Below are positions 36,898 through 47,034 of a stretch of 64,000 nucleotides of DNA, one piece after another (position 1 is the stretch's first letter; each line of letters starts with the position of its first letter). Source of the DNA: Streptomyces olindensis (GTDB lineage: Bacteria > Actinomycetota > Actinomycetes > Streptomycetales > Streptomycetaceae); contig JJOH01000025.1 of NCBI GenBank assembly GCA_000696115.1, forward strand, positions 1 to 64,000. The letters are read 5' to 3'. A model generated the notes under the pieces. That model saw only the letters and a program-made list of their open reading frames with translations. It did no database searches and had not been told where the DNA came from. The translations under genes were made by a program, and so were the position numbers.

Positions 36898-36913
36898 CCC
36901 CTATATGTTGTGT
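36898..36913 (-). promoter_or_regulatory. NrdR box 1
   Basis: The minus strand reads ACACAACATATAGGGG, matching the NrdR pattern. It pairs with box 2 three helical turns away, the usual tandem arrangement for this ATP/dATP-sensing repressor. Confidence 0.7.
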
Positions 36914-36924
36914 CGTGGATGACT

Positions 36925-37431
36925 TCAGAGCGTCAACTCGTAGGTGAGCAGCGTGATGTCGTCCAGGTGCGGGACCGGGTTCCAGTCCCGCTCCGGGGTG
37001 CGGACGAAGCCCAGACGTTCGTAGATGCGGTGGGCGGAGCGCATGGTGTGCTGGGTGGACAGCACGATCCGGACGCAGCCCTCCGTGGCCCGTGCCCGGT
37101 CGACGCACGAGCGGACCAGGGCCTCGCCGACGCCCCGGCCGCGGGCCGCGCGGGAGACGGCGAGCATCCGGATCTCGGCCTCGCCCGGGCGGGCTATGTC
37201 GGCCATGGGGCCGCCGGAGGGTACGAACGTGACGCCGCCGAGCAGTTCGTCGCCCCGGAGCGCGACCAGGACCTCGGCGGCGGCCGCGCGCTTGGCCACG
37301 TCCTTCAGCTCGCCGAGGTACTCGTCGTTCTCGCCGAAGTCGAGCAGGCCGTCCTGGAGGTAGGCGTGGGCCGTGATGTCGCCGAGGGGTCCGTACTCGC
37401 CGGGTTCCGCCGGCCGGATGACGATGTCCAT
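36925..37431 (-). CDS. GNAT-family N-acetyltransferase
   Basis: A 168-residue acetyltransferase. The acetyl-CoA loop is AVSRAARGRGVGEALV (R/QxxGxG/A) and the C-terminal IYERLGFVRTPERDW is the usual end of the fold. The substrate is unknown. ATG 37431 is chosen over the longer frame. Its stop lies only 12 bases from NrdR box 1, so read-through into nrdA is possible. Confidence 0.87.
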   Translation of the reverse strand: MDIVIRPAEPGEYGPLGDITAHAYLQDGLLDFGENDEYLGELKDVAKRAAAAEVLVALRGDELLGGVTFVPSGGPMADIARPGEAEIRMLAVSRAARGRGVGEALVRSCVDRARATEGCVRIVLSTQHTMRSAHRIYERLGFVRTPERDWNPVPHLDDITLLTYELTL

Positions 37432-37583
37432 GGGCCGAGTGTGCCGGAGCGGAGTGACCACGGACCCCGGGTTTTCCGCGGCCGGCGGCCGGGTTGCGGG
37501 GGAGCCGGGAGTGATTCCATGGAAGTAGGCGTCGGCGCCCGTGGTCCTCCGTCCGAGAACGGCTCTCGGAAGGGGAGTTCACC

Positions 37584-38199
37584 ATGACCAGGGTCGTCCG
37601 TCACACCCCGGGCAAGGAGCGGCCGCGGAACGCTCCGATGGCGACGCTGGAGCTGAGACGGGCCTGGAGCCGGGTCAGACACGTCCACATCGGCTACTGG
37701 CACAGCCTGACGATCCGTGTGAAGGCCCGCCGCGGCACCCCGCGCCCCAAGAAGTGGCGCCGATGGGTCTCGTACGCCAACGCGACCAGGATGGTGTGGG
37801 CGATCGCCGTGCTCGCGGTCCTCGCCTGGTGCGGGGAGGCCCTGTACTCCCTGATCGCGGACGAGTCGACGGGCTTCGCCGACCTGAACAAGACCACGGG
37901 ATTCGAAACCGTCGTCCGCTGCGTCGGCCCGGTGCTCACCGCCTCGGTCGCCGCCGCCCTCTTCCTGTTCTGCTGGTACAGCTGGATGAAGCGCCGCTAC
38001 CTCGCGAAGGCGCGCAGACACCCCCGGAGACTGGTGCTCACCGCCGGGTCGGAGATCGCCGAGATCATCGGCTGTGAGGAAGGTCGCCCAGCCGCGCGGC
38101 CCCAGGGTCCTGCGGAGGAAGACACCCCACTGGGTCGGCATGCGGGTGGGCGAACTGGACCGTTTCTGGGATGCGATGGCGAGACGTACCCGGGACTAG
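37584..38199 (+). pseudogene. Truncated membrane protein, probable remnant of a larger NTPase
   Basis: The first 163 or so codons encode a basic N-terminus, two transmembrane segments (residues 70-90 and 110-132) and RRLVLTAGSEIAEIIG, after which composition changes abruptly. The frame then runs without a stop into the terminator. A different frame (38074-38199) gives a sensible 41-residue C-terminus ending LDRFWDAMARRTRD with a TAG. This fits a deletion that removed the central part of a longer protein and shifted the frame. The parent family is likely a membrane-linked P-loop NTPase, from memory only. GGGGAG precedes the ATG. Confidence 0.5.
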
Positions 38200-38216
38200 G
38201 GGGTGTCCGCACAGGG

Positions 38217-38255
38217 CAGCGGGCCGCCGTGAGTGGTGATCACGGCGGCCCGCTG
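38217..38255. terminator. Bidirectional terminator
   Basis: A perfect 16-bp stem (arm CAGCGGGCCGCCGTGA) with a 7-base loop lies between the remnant gene and the opposing symporter gene. Confidence 0.85.
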
Positions 38256-38281
38256 TGGGGTGGCTGCGGTTGTTCCTGGAG

Positions 38282-39910
38282 TCAGTGAGCGGACCCGGCG
38301 GTCGCCGGCGGGAGTTCCACCTGCACCCCGGGGTCGCCCGCGTCCGCCGTGTAGTCCTCCGGCCTGGTCTCGTCGACGCCGTCGGGAGCCTTCACGGCCC
38401 TGAGGACGAAGGTCAGGACCACCGTCACCACCACGTTCAGGACGAACGCCGTGAGGCCGATGTAGCCGATCTCACCGATGCCGGGGATCTCCTTGGAGGA
38501 GCCGCCGAAGTGCTTCTGGGTCGGCGAGGCGACGCCGTACGCGGCGACCGTGCCGTAGAGCATGCCGACCGCCCAGCCCGCGAGCAGTGCCCAGCGGTGG
38601 AACCAGCGGGTGAACAGGCCGCCGACCAGGGCCGGGAAGGTCTGCAGGATCCAGATGCCGCCCAGCAGCTGGAAGTTGATGGCGACCGTCTTGTCCATGG
38701 TGAGGACGAAGGCCAGCGCGCCCACCTTCACCAGCAGGGACACCAGCTTGGAGACCTTGGTCTCCTGCTCCGGCGTCGCGTCCGGCTTGATGAAGTCCTT
38801 GTAGATGTTGCGCGTGAAGAGGTTCGCGGCCGCGATGGACATGATGGCCGCCGGCACCAGCGCGCCGATGCCGATCGCCGCGAACGCCACGCCCGCGAAC
38901 CAGTCCGGGAACATCGTCTCGAACAGCTGCGGGATCGCCAGCTGACCGTTCTGCACCTTGATCCCGGCCGCGATCGCCATGAAACCGAGCAGCGCGAGCA
39001 GGCCCAGCATCAGCGAGTACAGCGGCAGGATCGTGGTGTTGCGGCGGATCACCTCACGGCTCTTCGAGGACAGCGTCGCCGTGATGGAGTGCGGGTACAT
39101 GAAGAGGGCCAGTGCGGAGCCCAACGCCAGGGTGGCGTAGGTCCACTGGCCCGCCTCCGGGGGCACCAGCGCACCGCGCGGCGCGCCCGTCGCCGGGTTG
39201 GTCTGGCCGTACGCCTCGCTCGCCTTGGCGAAGATGTCGTCGAAGCCGCCCAGCTTGATCGGGATGTAGATGATCGCCACCGCGATGACGATGTAGATCA
39301 GCGTGTCCTTCACGAACGCGATGAGCGCGGGCGCCCGCAGACCCGACGAGTACGTGTAGGCCGCCAGCACACCGAACGCGATCAGCAGCGGCAGGTCCTT
39401 GATGAACCAGTTGGTGTTCTCGCCGCCGCCGACGCCCATCACGTCCAGCACGGCCTGGATGCCGACCAGCTGGAGCGCGATGTACGGCATGGTCGCGAGG
39501 ATGCCGGTCAGCGCCACCGCCAGGGACAGGCCCTTGGAGCCGAAGCGCCCGCGCACGAAGTCGGAGGTCGTCACGTAGCCGTGCTTGTGGGACACCGACC
39601 ACAGGCGCGGGAGGAACGTGAAGATCAGCGGGTACACCAGGATCGTGTAGGGCACCGCGAAGAAGCCGGCCGCGCCCGCCGCGTAGATCGCCGCGGGGAC
39701 GGCGACGAAGGTGTAGGCGGTGTACAGGTCGCCACCGAGCAGGAACCAGGTGATCCAGGTGCCGAACGAGCGGCCGCCGAGGCCCCACTCGTCGAGGCTG
39801 TGCTCGTTCTCGGCCTTGCGCCAGCGCGCGGCCAGGAAGCCCATGACCGTGACGAGCAGGAAGAAGAAGATGAAGACGGCGAGTGCGACGCCGTTCACGC
39901 CGTCCTTCAC
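38282..39910 (-). CDS. Sodium:solute symporter, monocarboxylate type
   Basis: A 542-residue SSS-family transporter with about 13 transmembrane helices. It resembles the MctC/ActP branch for acetate, pyruvate or propionate. Sodium-site region GGRSFGTWITWFLLGGDLYTAYTF is intact. GTG 39910 overlaps the stop of the upstream DUF3311 gene (GTGA), the usual partner arrangement for this branch. The substrate is inferred. Confidence 0.9.
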   Translation of the reverse strand: MKDGVNGVALAVFIFFFLLVTVMGFLAARWRKAENEHSLDEWGLGGRSFGTWITWFLLGGDLYTAYTFVAVPAAIYAAGAAGFFAVPYTILVYPLIFTFLPRLWSVSHKHGYVTTSDFVRGRFGSKGLSLAVALTGILATMPYIALQLVGIQAVLDVMGVGGGENTNWFIKDLPLLIAFGVLAAYTYSSGLRAPALIAFVKDTLIYIVIAVAIIYIPIKLGGFDDIFAKASEAYGQTNPATGAPRGALVPPEAGQWTYATLALGSALALFMYPHSITATLSSKSREVIRRNTTILPLYSLMLGLLALLGFMAIAAGIKVQNGQLAIPQLFETMFPDWFAGVAFAAIGIGALVPAAIMSIAAANLFTRNIYKDFIKPDATPEQETKVSKLVSLLVKVGALAFVLTMDKTVAINFQLLGGIWILQTFPALVGGLFTRWFHRWALLAGWAVGMLYGTVAAYGVASPTQKHFGGSSKEIPGIGEIGYIGLTAFVLNVVVTVVLTFVLRAVKAPDGVDETRPEDYTADAGDPGVQVELPPATAGSAH

Positions 39911-40161
39911 CGCGCACCTTCCTTACGGGCGCGCTGGTCACGCTGCCACAGCTTGTAGGCGATCATCGTCAGCACGGTGGAGATCAGCACCCACGCCATC
40001 TGGTACCAGTAGAAGAACGGGATGCCGATGAAGGCGGGGTCGGTCTTGGCGTACGAGCCGACCCACAGCATGGCCACGAAGGGCGCTATGAGGCAGAGGG
40101 CGATGACGACGCGCATCGGCGTCACCACCGGCTCTCTGCTGGCTTCTGGGGCTTGCGACAT
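39907..40161 (-). CDS. DUF3311 small membrane protein
   Basis: An 84-residue protein with two transmembrane segments (about residues 17-37 and 47-68, PFFYWYQMAWVLIST). DUF3311 proteins are habitually encoded next to SSS monocarboxylate symporters and may be an accessory subunit. The stop overlaps the symporter start by four bases. Confidence 0.87.
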   Translation of the reverse strand: MSQAPEASREPVVTPMRVVIALCLIAPFVAMLWVGSYAKTDPAFIGIPFFYWYQMAWVLISTVLTMIAYKLWQRDQRARKEGAR

Positions 40162-40288
40162 CAGGCGGCTCCGTCCCCTCAGTGATCACCTGTGCAATGC
40201 GCAGGCAATCTAGGTCAGGGTGTGGCGAGAACGGAACCCCTCGTCCGTAATGCGGTACTCAAAAGAAATCAGCTTCCGACAGGAGTCC

Positions 40289-40489
40289 TCAGCAGCAGCG
40301 GAACCCCTGCCGGGGATCCTTCTCCTGACGTTCCGTGCGCATCCGTTCGAAGGCACGGCGGGACGGCACCTCCGCGTCCGGATGCTGCCGCCGGACGTGC
40401 GCGACATAGCGGTCGTAGGCGGACTCGCCGGTCAACTCCCGCAGGTACCAGCGCACACCCCTATACGCGCGTCTCAGCGCCGACCGCAT
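40289..40489 (-). CDS. YbdD/YjiX family small protein (DUF466)
   Basis: A 66-residue protein with RRAYRGVRWYLRELTGESAYDRYVAH and HPDAEVPSRRAFERMR, matching the YbdD/YjiX family found beside CstA-type transporters. Its start lies inside the 3' end of cstA (29-base overlap). Function is unknown, probably linked to pyruvate or peptide uptake. Confidence 0.88.
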   Translation of the reverse strand: MRSALRRAYRGVRWYLRELTGESAYDRYVAHVRRQHPDAEVPSRRAFERMRTERQEKDPRQGFRCC

Positions 40490-42599
40490 TCCGGGCCTCC
40501 TCCTTCTCCTGCTTCGTGGGGAACAACCCGGCCGGGGCGACGATCCCCGACTCGACGTAGGGCGCCTCGCTCAGCGAGGACAGGGCCGGGCGGCGGACGT
40601 GCCGGACGCACACCCGGGCCGCGTCCACGACGACGACCACGACCAGCAGGGCGAGGACGGCCGAGAGGACGCCGTCCACCGTGGAGTTGGTGACGACGGT
40701 GTGCATGTCGTCCATGGTCTTGGCGGGTGGCAGCACCTCGCCCCGGTCGATCGCGTCCCGGAACACCTGCCGCTGCTTGAAGAAGCCGACCTTGGGGTCG
40801 CTGGAGAACACCTTCTGCCAGCTCGCCGTCAGCGTCACCGCCGCGTCCCAGGCGAGCGGGATCCCGGTGATCCAGGCCCACTTCAGCCGGCCGCTCTTCA
40901 CCAGCAGCGTGGTGCACACCGCCAGGGCGACCGCCGCCAGCAGCTGGTTGGAGATGCCGAAGATCGGGAAGAGCTGGTTGATGCCGCCGAGGGGCTCGTG
41001 GACGCCGACCCAGAGGAAGTAGCCCCACAGCCCGCACACCAGCGCGCTCGTGATCACCAGGCCCGGCTTCCAACTGACGTTCCGGAACGGCCGGTAGACG
41101 TTGCCCAGCATGTCCTGGAGCATGAACCGGCCCACGCGGGTGCCGGCGTCCAGCGCGGTCAGGATGAACAGCGCCTCGAACATGATGGCGAAGTGGTACC
41201 AGAACGCCTTCAGGCCACCGCCCGTGACCTGCGAGAAGATCTCCGAGACGCCGACGGCCAGGGTGGGCGCGCCGCCGGTGCGGGACAGCAGGCTCGCCTC
41301 CTCGACGCTCTTCGCGGCCTGGGCGAGGTCCTGCGGCGAGATCTGGTAGCCCCAACCGCTCACGACCTGCGAGGCGTTCTCCACCGTCGTGCCGATCACC
41401 CCGGCCGGCGCGTTCATCGCGAAGTACAGGCCCGGGTCGATGATGCTCGCCGCGATCAGCGCCATCACCGCGACCGACGACTCCATCAGCATGGAGCCGT
41501 AGCCGATCATCCGGACCTGCGTCTCCTTCTGGATCATCTTCGGGGTGGTGCCGGACGAGATCAGCGCGTGGAAGCCGGACAGCGCGCCGCAGGCGATGGT
41601 GATGAAGGCGAACGGGAAGAGCGAGCCCGCGAAAACCGGCCCGTCGCCGCGCGAGGCGAAGTCCGTCACCGCGTCCATCCTCAGCGTCGGCAGCGCGATC
41701 AGCACACCGAGCGCCAGCAGCACGATCGTGCCGATCTTCATGAAGGTCGACAGGTAGTCGCGCGGCGCCAGCAGCATCCACACCGGCAGGATCGACGCGA
41801 TGAACCCGTAGGCCACCAGCCAGACGACCAGCGTCGAGGGCGCCAGCGTGAACGCCCCGGCCCAGGACGACTCGGCCACCCAGCGGCCCGCGACCAGCGC
41901 GAGCAGCAGCAGCGCCACGCCGATCAGCGACACCTCGACGACCCGGCCGGGCCGGAGCACCCGCAGGTAGAAGCCCATCAGCAGGGCGATCGGGATCGTC
42001 ATGCCGATGGAGAAGGTGCCCCAGGGCGACTCCGCGAGGGCGTTGACGATGACCAGGGCCAGCACACCGAGCAGGATGATCATGATGGCGAACGCGGCGA
42101 GGAGGGCCGCCGCCCCGCCGAACGGGCCGATCTCGTCCCGGGCCATCTGCCCCAGCGACCTGCCGTCGCGCCGCGTGGAGAAGAACAGCACCACCATGTC
42201 CTGGACCGCGCCGGCGAAGATCACGCCGGCGATGATCCAGATCGTGCCGGGCAGGTATCCCATCTGGGCGGCCAGCACCGGGCCGACCAGCGGGCCGGCG
42301 CCCGCGATGGCCGCGAAGTGGTGGCCGAGCAGGACCCGCCGGTCGGTGGGGTGGAAGTCGATGCCGTTGTTCAGCCGCTCCGCCGGGGTGGCCCGGGTCC
42401 GGTCCACCTTGAGCACCCGGTACGCGATGAACTTCGCGTAGAAGCGGTAGGCGATCGCGTACGACCCGAGAGCGGCCGCGACCATCCAGGCGGCCGAGAC
42501 CTCCTCGCCCCGGGACAGGGCCAGCACGGTCCAGCCGGCCGCGCCCACCAGCGCGACGAGGGTCCATACGGCGATGGTGCGGGGACTGGCGGTACGCAC
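40461..42599 (-). CDS. cstA: CstA-family carbon starvation protein (pyruvate/peptide transporter)
   Basis: A 712-residue transporter with about 16-18 membrane segments. The N-terminal HHFAAIAGAGPLVGPVLAAQMGYLPG and the VQDMVVLF stretch are CstA hallmarks. Related proteins in E. coli (CstA, BtsT) take up pyruvate or peptides. GTG 42599 is chosen because GGGAGGG lies eight bases upstream; ATG 42620 overlaps that site and lacks one of its own. Confidence 0.9.
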   Translation of the reverse strand: MRTASPRTIAVWTLVALVGAAGWTVLALSRGEEVSAAWMVAAALGSYAIAYRFYAKFIAYRVLKVDRTRATPAERLNNGIDFHPTDRRVLLGHHFAAIAGAGPLVGPVLAAQMGYLPGTIWIIAGVIFAGAVQDMVVLFFSTRRDGRSLGQMARDEIGPFGGAAALLAAFAIMIILLGVLALVIVNALAESPWGTFSIGMTIPIALLMGFYLRVLRPGRVVEVSLIGVALLLLALVAGRWVAESSWAGAFTLAPSTLVVWLVAYGFIASILPVWMLLAPRDYLSTFMKIGTIVLLALGVLIALPTLRMDAVTDFASRGDGPVFAGSLFPFAFITIACGALSGFHALISSGTTPKMIQKETQVRMIGYGSMLMESSVAVMALIAASIIDPGLYFAMNAPAGVIGTTVENASQVVSGWGYQISPQDLAQAAKSVEEASLLSRTGGAPTLAVGVSEIFSQVTGGGLKAFWYHFAIMFEALFILTALDAGTRVGRFMLQDMLGNVYRPFRNVSWKPGLVITSALVCGLWGYFLWVGVHEPLGGINQLFPIFGISNQLLAAVALAVCTTLLVKSGRLKWAWITGIPLAWDAAVTLTASWQKVFSSDPKVGFFKQRQVFRDAIDRGEVLPPAKTMDDMHTVVTNSTVDGVLSAVLALLVVVVVVDAARVCVRHVRRPALSSLSEAPYVESGIVAPAGLFPTKQEKEEARNAVGAETRV

Positions 42600-42678
42600 T
42601 GGGGGAGCCCTCCCGTCCATGCGGCGACGGGAGGAACGTAGAGCAGGAACAGGCGTTGCGCTACACCGCGTGCACTAC

Positions 42679-43606
<928 letters not shown>

Positions 43607-43611
43607 ATTCC

Positions 43612-43627
43612 TGTGGTCTACCCGCAG
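43612..43627. promoter_or_regulatory. Weak dre-like half site
   Basis: TGTGGTCTACCCGCAG keeps only the left half TGGTCTA. Confidence 0.35.
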
Positions 43628-43722
43628 TATGCCGTGCCCGGCCGGGTTTCCGCTGGCTTCTTACTTAAAGGTTCTTGCATATGTAGGTCGCATAACGGCT
43701 GGTCAGCGCCGTCTCGGAGCCC

Positions 43723-43751
43723 TTGACAGGCTTTCTGGTCTGGTCCAAGCT
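43723..43751 (+). promoter_or_regulatory. dasA promoter
   Basis: TTGACA (43723-43728) and CAAGCT (43746-43751) with 17 bases between. A dre-like site lies in the spacer. Confidence 0.55.
43735..43750. promoter_or_regulatory. dre-type operator in the dasA promoter
   Basis: CTGGTCTGGTCCAAGC is a dre-like palindrome placed between the -35 and -10, so DasR would block transcription. Confidence 0.6.
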
Positions 43752-43757
43752 CCCCCT

Positions 43758-43773
43758 ACTGGTCTACACCATT
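43758..43773. promoter_or_regulatory. dre-type operator downstream of the dasA -10
   Basis: ACTGGTCTACACCATT is close to the dre consensus; a further TTGGTCCAGG half site follows. Confidence 0.65.
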
Positions 43774-43844
43774 GGTCCAGGCCCGGCCCCACGTTCACTG
43801 CGGGGAGCCAGGGGGGTTGTGTGGGCATCCCTGAGGAGGGTGGC

Positions 43845-45128
43845 GTGAAGCGCAAGCTGACAGCCGCGATCGGTATCGCGGGCATGATGGTCTCCATCGC
43901 GGCGTGCGGGGGCGAGGGGGACGGAGGTTCGGACAAGGGCGGCGCGGACGCCAAGGAGCTGACCGTCTGGCTCACCGTCGACGCCCAGAACAACTGGCCG
44001 GAGCTGGTGAAGGCCGCCGACGCCGCGGTGCAGAAGAAGCACCCCGGCCTGAAGATCAACCACGAGTACTACGGCTGGCCCGACAAGAACGCCAAGCTCG
44101 ACGCCGTCCTCGCCACGGACAAGGCCCCCGACGTGGTCGAGATGGGCAACACCGAGATGCTCGGCTACATGGTCAAGGGCGCCTTCACGCCCCTCGACCC
44201 GGCCAAGTTCGACAACTCGGACGCCTGGCTGGACGGCCTCAAGGCCTCCGTGACCTACGAGGACAAGACCTACGGCGTCCCGTACTACGCCGGCGGCCGC
44301 GTCGCCAACTGGCGCAAGGACGTGGCGGCCTCGGTCGGCGTGAAGACGCCCCCGAAGACGTACCAGGAGCTGACCGACGCCCTGGACAGGATCCAGCGGA
44401 AGCAGGGCGACAAGTTCAACGCCTGGTACCAGCCCACCCGCGACTGGTACGCGGCCATGTCCTTCGTCTACGACGCCGGCGGCGCCATCGCCACCGAGTC
44501 GGGCGGCCAGTGGAAGGCCTCGCTCTCCTCGCCCGAGTCCGTCAAGGGCCTCAAGGAGTTCAAGAACGTCGTCGAGAAGTACATGCACGGCGACAAGACC
44601 AAGGACGAGTCCGACCGCTACATCGTCTACGGCCAGGGCAAGTCCGCCATGATCTTCGCCGCCGCCTGGGAGGGCGCGACCGCCGAGGACCCGAAGAACG
44701 ACAAGACCGGCAAGCTCAAGGGCAACCTCGAGAACTTCGTGATGCCCGGCCCGTCCGGCAAGAACATGCCCGTCTTCCTCGGCGGCTCCGACCTCGCCGT
44801 GCCGGTGAAGTCCGACGCGCAGGACCTGGCCGCCGAGTGGATCAACGCGTTCGCCGGCTCCTCCGGGCAGAAGGGCCTGATGGCCAAGGGCAACCTGCCC
44901 AACAACAAGACCGACCTCGCGACGCTGAAGAACGACCCCAAGACGGCCGTCCCCGCCATCGCGGCCGAGTCCAACTGGTTCGTCCCGATGGCCCCCGGCT
45001 GGGGCCAGGTCGAGAAGGCGCAGATCCTGCAGACCATGCTGCAGAACATCGGCACCGGCAAGAAGTCCGTCGAGGCCGCCGCCAAGGAGGCGGACGCCGC
45101 GATCGACAAGGTCATCAACACCAAGTGA
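43845..45128 (+). CDS. dasA: Chitobiose/GlcNAc ABC transporter substrate-binding lipoprotein
   Basis: A 427-residue extracellular sugar-binding lipoprotein. The signal peptide ends in SIAAC, with Cys21 as lipid-attachment site. It delivers chitobiose to DasBC; the ATPase MsiK is encoded elsewhere. GTG 43845 has GAGGAGGG four to five bases upstream. A hairpin after the gene may raise its level over dasBC. Confidence 0.94.
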   Translation: MKRKLTAAIGIAGMMVSIAACGGEGDGGSDKGGADAKELTVWLTVDAQNNWPELVKAADAAVQKKHPGLKINHEYYGWPDKNAKLDAVLATDKAPDVVEMGNTEMLGYMVKGAFTPLDPAKFDNSDAWLDGLKASVTYEDKTYGVPYYAGGRVANWRKDVAASVGVKTPPKTYQELTDALDRIQRKQGDKFNAWYQPTRDWYAAMSFVYDAGGAIATESGGQWKASLSSPESVKGLKEFKNVVEKYMHGDKTKDESDRYIVYGQGKSAMIFAAAWEGATAEDPKNDKTGKLKGNLENFVMPGPSGKNMPVFLGGSDLAVPVKSDAQDLAAEWINAFAGSSGQKGLMAKGNLPNNKTDLATLKNDPKTAVPAIAAESNWFVPMAPGWGQVEKAQILQTMLQNIGTGKKSVEAAAKEADAAIDKVINTK

Positions 45129-45134
45129 CCTACG

Positions 45135-45163
45135 GGCGGGGCTCCCTCACACGGAGCCCCGCC
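45135..45163 (+). terminator. Hairpin between dasA and dasB
   Basis: An 11-bp stem (arm GGCGGGGCTCC) and a 7-base loop. It is likely a partial terminator or mRNA 3' stabiliser for dasA. Confidence 0.65.
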
Positions 45164-45199
45164 GTCGTCAAGACCTGAGGGACCGCCAAGGAGCGCGCG

Positions 45200-46189
45200 A
45201 TGAGTGCCGCAGACACCCACATTCCCGCCAAGGTGCCGCCACCGCGGCAGGCACCCCCGCCGCCCCCCGAGGACCGGCGGCCCCGCGGGCGGCACACCTC
45301 GGGCGGTGCCGCCGTCCCCTGGCTGCTGCTCGCGCCCTGCCTGCTGATCCTGGCCCTGGTCATGGGCTATCCGCTGGTCCGGCTGGTCACCCTGTCCTTC
45401 CAGAAGTTCGGGCAGTCCCAGCTGTGGGGCTTCCAGCCGGCCGAGTCGGTCGGCTTCGACAACTTCGCCAAGGTGCTGGGCGACGGCGAGTTCTGGACCG
45501 TCGTCCTGCGCACGGTCGTCTTCGCGACCGGCGCCGTCGTCTTCACGATGGTGATCGGCATGGCGCTCGCCCTGCTGCTCCAGAGGGTCTCCGGCTGGCT
45601 GAAGGTCCTCATCAACATCGTGCTGGTGGCCAGTTGGGGCATGCCGGTGATCGTGGCGACCACGGTCTTCAAGTGGCTCTTCGACTCGGACTACGGCGTC
45701 TTCAACGCCCTGCTGAGCAAGCTGCCCGGCGTCGACATGATCGGCCACAACTGGTTCGCCAGCGGGCCCGAGGGCCTCGCCGTGATCATGCTGCTGGTGG
45801 TCTGGGGAGCCGTGCCGTTCGTGGTCATCACACTCAGCGCGGGTCTCACCCAGGTCCCGAAGGAACTGGAGGAGGCGGCCCGCCTGGACGGCGCCGGCTC
45901 CTGGGGCGTCTTCCGCTACGTCACCCTGCCCGTCCTCAAGCCGATCATCGTGATGCTCACGACCCTGTCGGTCATCTGGGACATGGGCGTCTTCCCCCAG
46001 GTGTTCGTCATGCGGGGCGGCCACCCCGAGCCGGAGTTCCAGGTCCTCAACACCTACTCCTACGACCGCGCCTTCGTGGTCAACGACTACGCCCAGGGCT
46101 CGGCCATCGCGCTGATCACCGTCCTGCTGCTGCTCGGCGTGGTCGCCGTCTACATGCGGCAGATGCTGAAGATCGGAGAGGTCGAATGA
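45200..46189 (+). CDS. dasB: ABC sugar transporter permease DasB
   Basis: A 329-residue permease with six membrane segments after a Pro-rich cytoplasmic N-terminus of about 40 residues. The EAA loop for ATPase contact reads EEAARLDGAGSWGVFRYVTLP. AAGGAG precedes ATG 45200. The stop overlaps dasC by four bases. Confidence 0.94.
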   Translation: MSAADTHIPAKVPPPRQAPPPPPEDRRPRGRHTSGGAAVPWLLLAPCLLILALVMGYPLVRLVTLSFQKFGQSQLWGFQPAESVGFDNFAKVLGDGEFWTVVLRTVVFATGAVVFTMVIGMALALLLQRVSGWLKVLINIVLVASWGMPVIVATTVFKWLFDSDYGVFNALLSKLPGVDMIGHNWFASGPEGLAVIMLLVVWGAVPFVVITLSAGLTQVPKELEEAARLDGAGSWGVFRYVTLPVLKPIIVMLTTLSVIWDMGVFPQVFVMRGGHPEPEFQVLNTYSYDRAFVVNDYAQGSAIALITVLLLLGVVAVYMRQMLKIGEVE

Positions 46190-47025
46190 GCAGCACCCTG
46201 ACCGGCCGCCGGGCGCCGAAGCTGTGGTGGAACGTCCTCGGGCTCCTCGTCTTCGTCACCGCCGGCTTCCCGCTCTACTGGATGCTCAACACGGCGTTCA
46301 AGCCCGCCAAGGACGCCATCGACCCCGACCCGAGCCTGCTGCCGACCGGCCTGACGTTCGACAACTTCGGCCGGGCGCTGGACATCGCCGACTTCTGGGG
46401 CCCGGTGGGCCGCAGCCTGGTGGTGTCGCTGGCGGTGGTCGTCATCGGCATGGTCGTCGGGCTGCTGGCCGCGCTCGCCATCTCCCGGTTCGCCTTCCGC
46501 GGCCGCAAGATCGTGATCGTCGGCATCCTCGCGGTCCAGATGGTGCCGCTGGTCGCCATGATCATCCCGGTGTTCCTGCTCCTGAACGACCTCGGCCAGT
46601 ACGACCGGCTCACCGGCCTCATCATCACGTACCTGACCTTCATCCTGCCGTTCACGGTCTGGACCCTGCGGGGCTTCATCGTCAACATCCCGAAGGAACT
46701 GGAGGAGGCGGCCATGGTCGACGGCTGCTCCCGCACCGGCGCCTTCCTCCGGGTCGTCTTCCCGCTCCTGGCCCCCGGCATGGTCGCCACCTCGGTCTAC
46801 GGCTTCATCCAGGCCTGGAACGAGTACCTGTACGCCCTGATGCTCCTCAGCCAGAAGAACCAGACCGCGACCGTCTGGCTCGGCAACTTCACCACCAAGC
46901 ACGGCACCGAATACGCCCCGATGATGGCCGGAGCCACGATGATGGCCGTGCCGATCGTCGCCCTGTTCCTCCTCGTCCAGCGCAAGATGGCCGCGGGCCT
47001 GACCGCGGGCGCCGTGAAGGGATGA
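46186..47025 (+). CDS. dasC: ABC sugar transporter permease DasC
   Basis: A 279-residue permease with six membrane segments and the EAA loop EEAAMVDGCSRTGAFLRVVFPL. It pairs with DasB. ATG 46186 overlaps the dasB stop (ATGA). Confidence 0.94.
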   Translation: MSSTLTGRRAPKLWWNVLGLLVFVTAGFPLYWMLNTAFKPAKDAIDPDPSLLPTGLTFDNFGRALDIADFWGPVGRSLVVSLAVVVIGMVVGLLAALAISRFAFRGRKIVIVGILAVQMVPLVAMIIPVFLLLNDLGQYDRLTGLIITYLTFILPFTVWTLRGFIVNIPKELEEAAMVDGCSRTGAFLRVVFPLLAPGMVATSVYGFIQAWNEYLYALMLLSQKNQTATVWLGNFTTKHGTEYAPMMAGATMMAVPIVALFLLVQRKMAAGLTAGAVKG

Positions 47026-47034
47026 CCCCACCCG

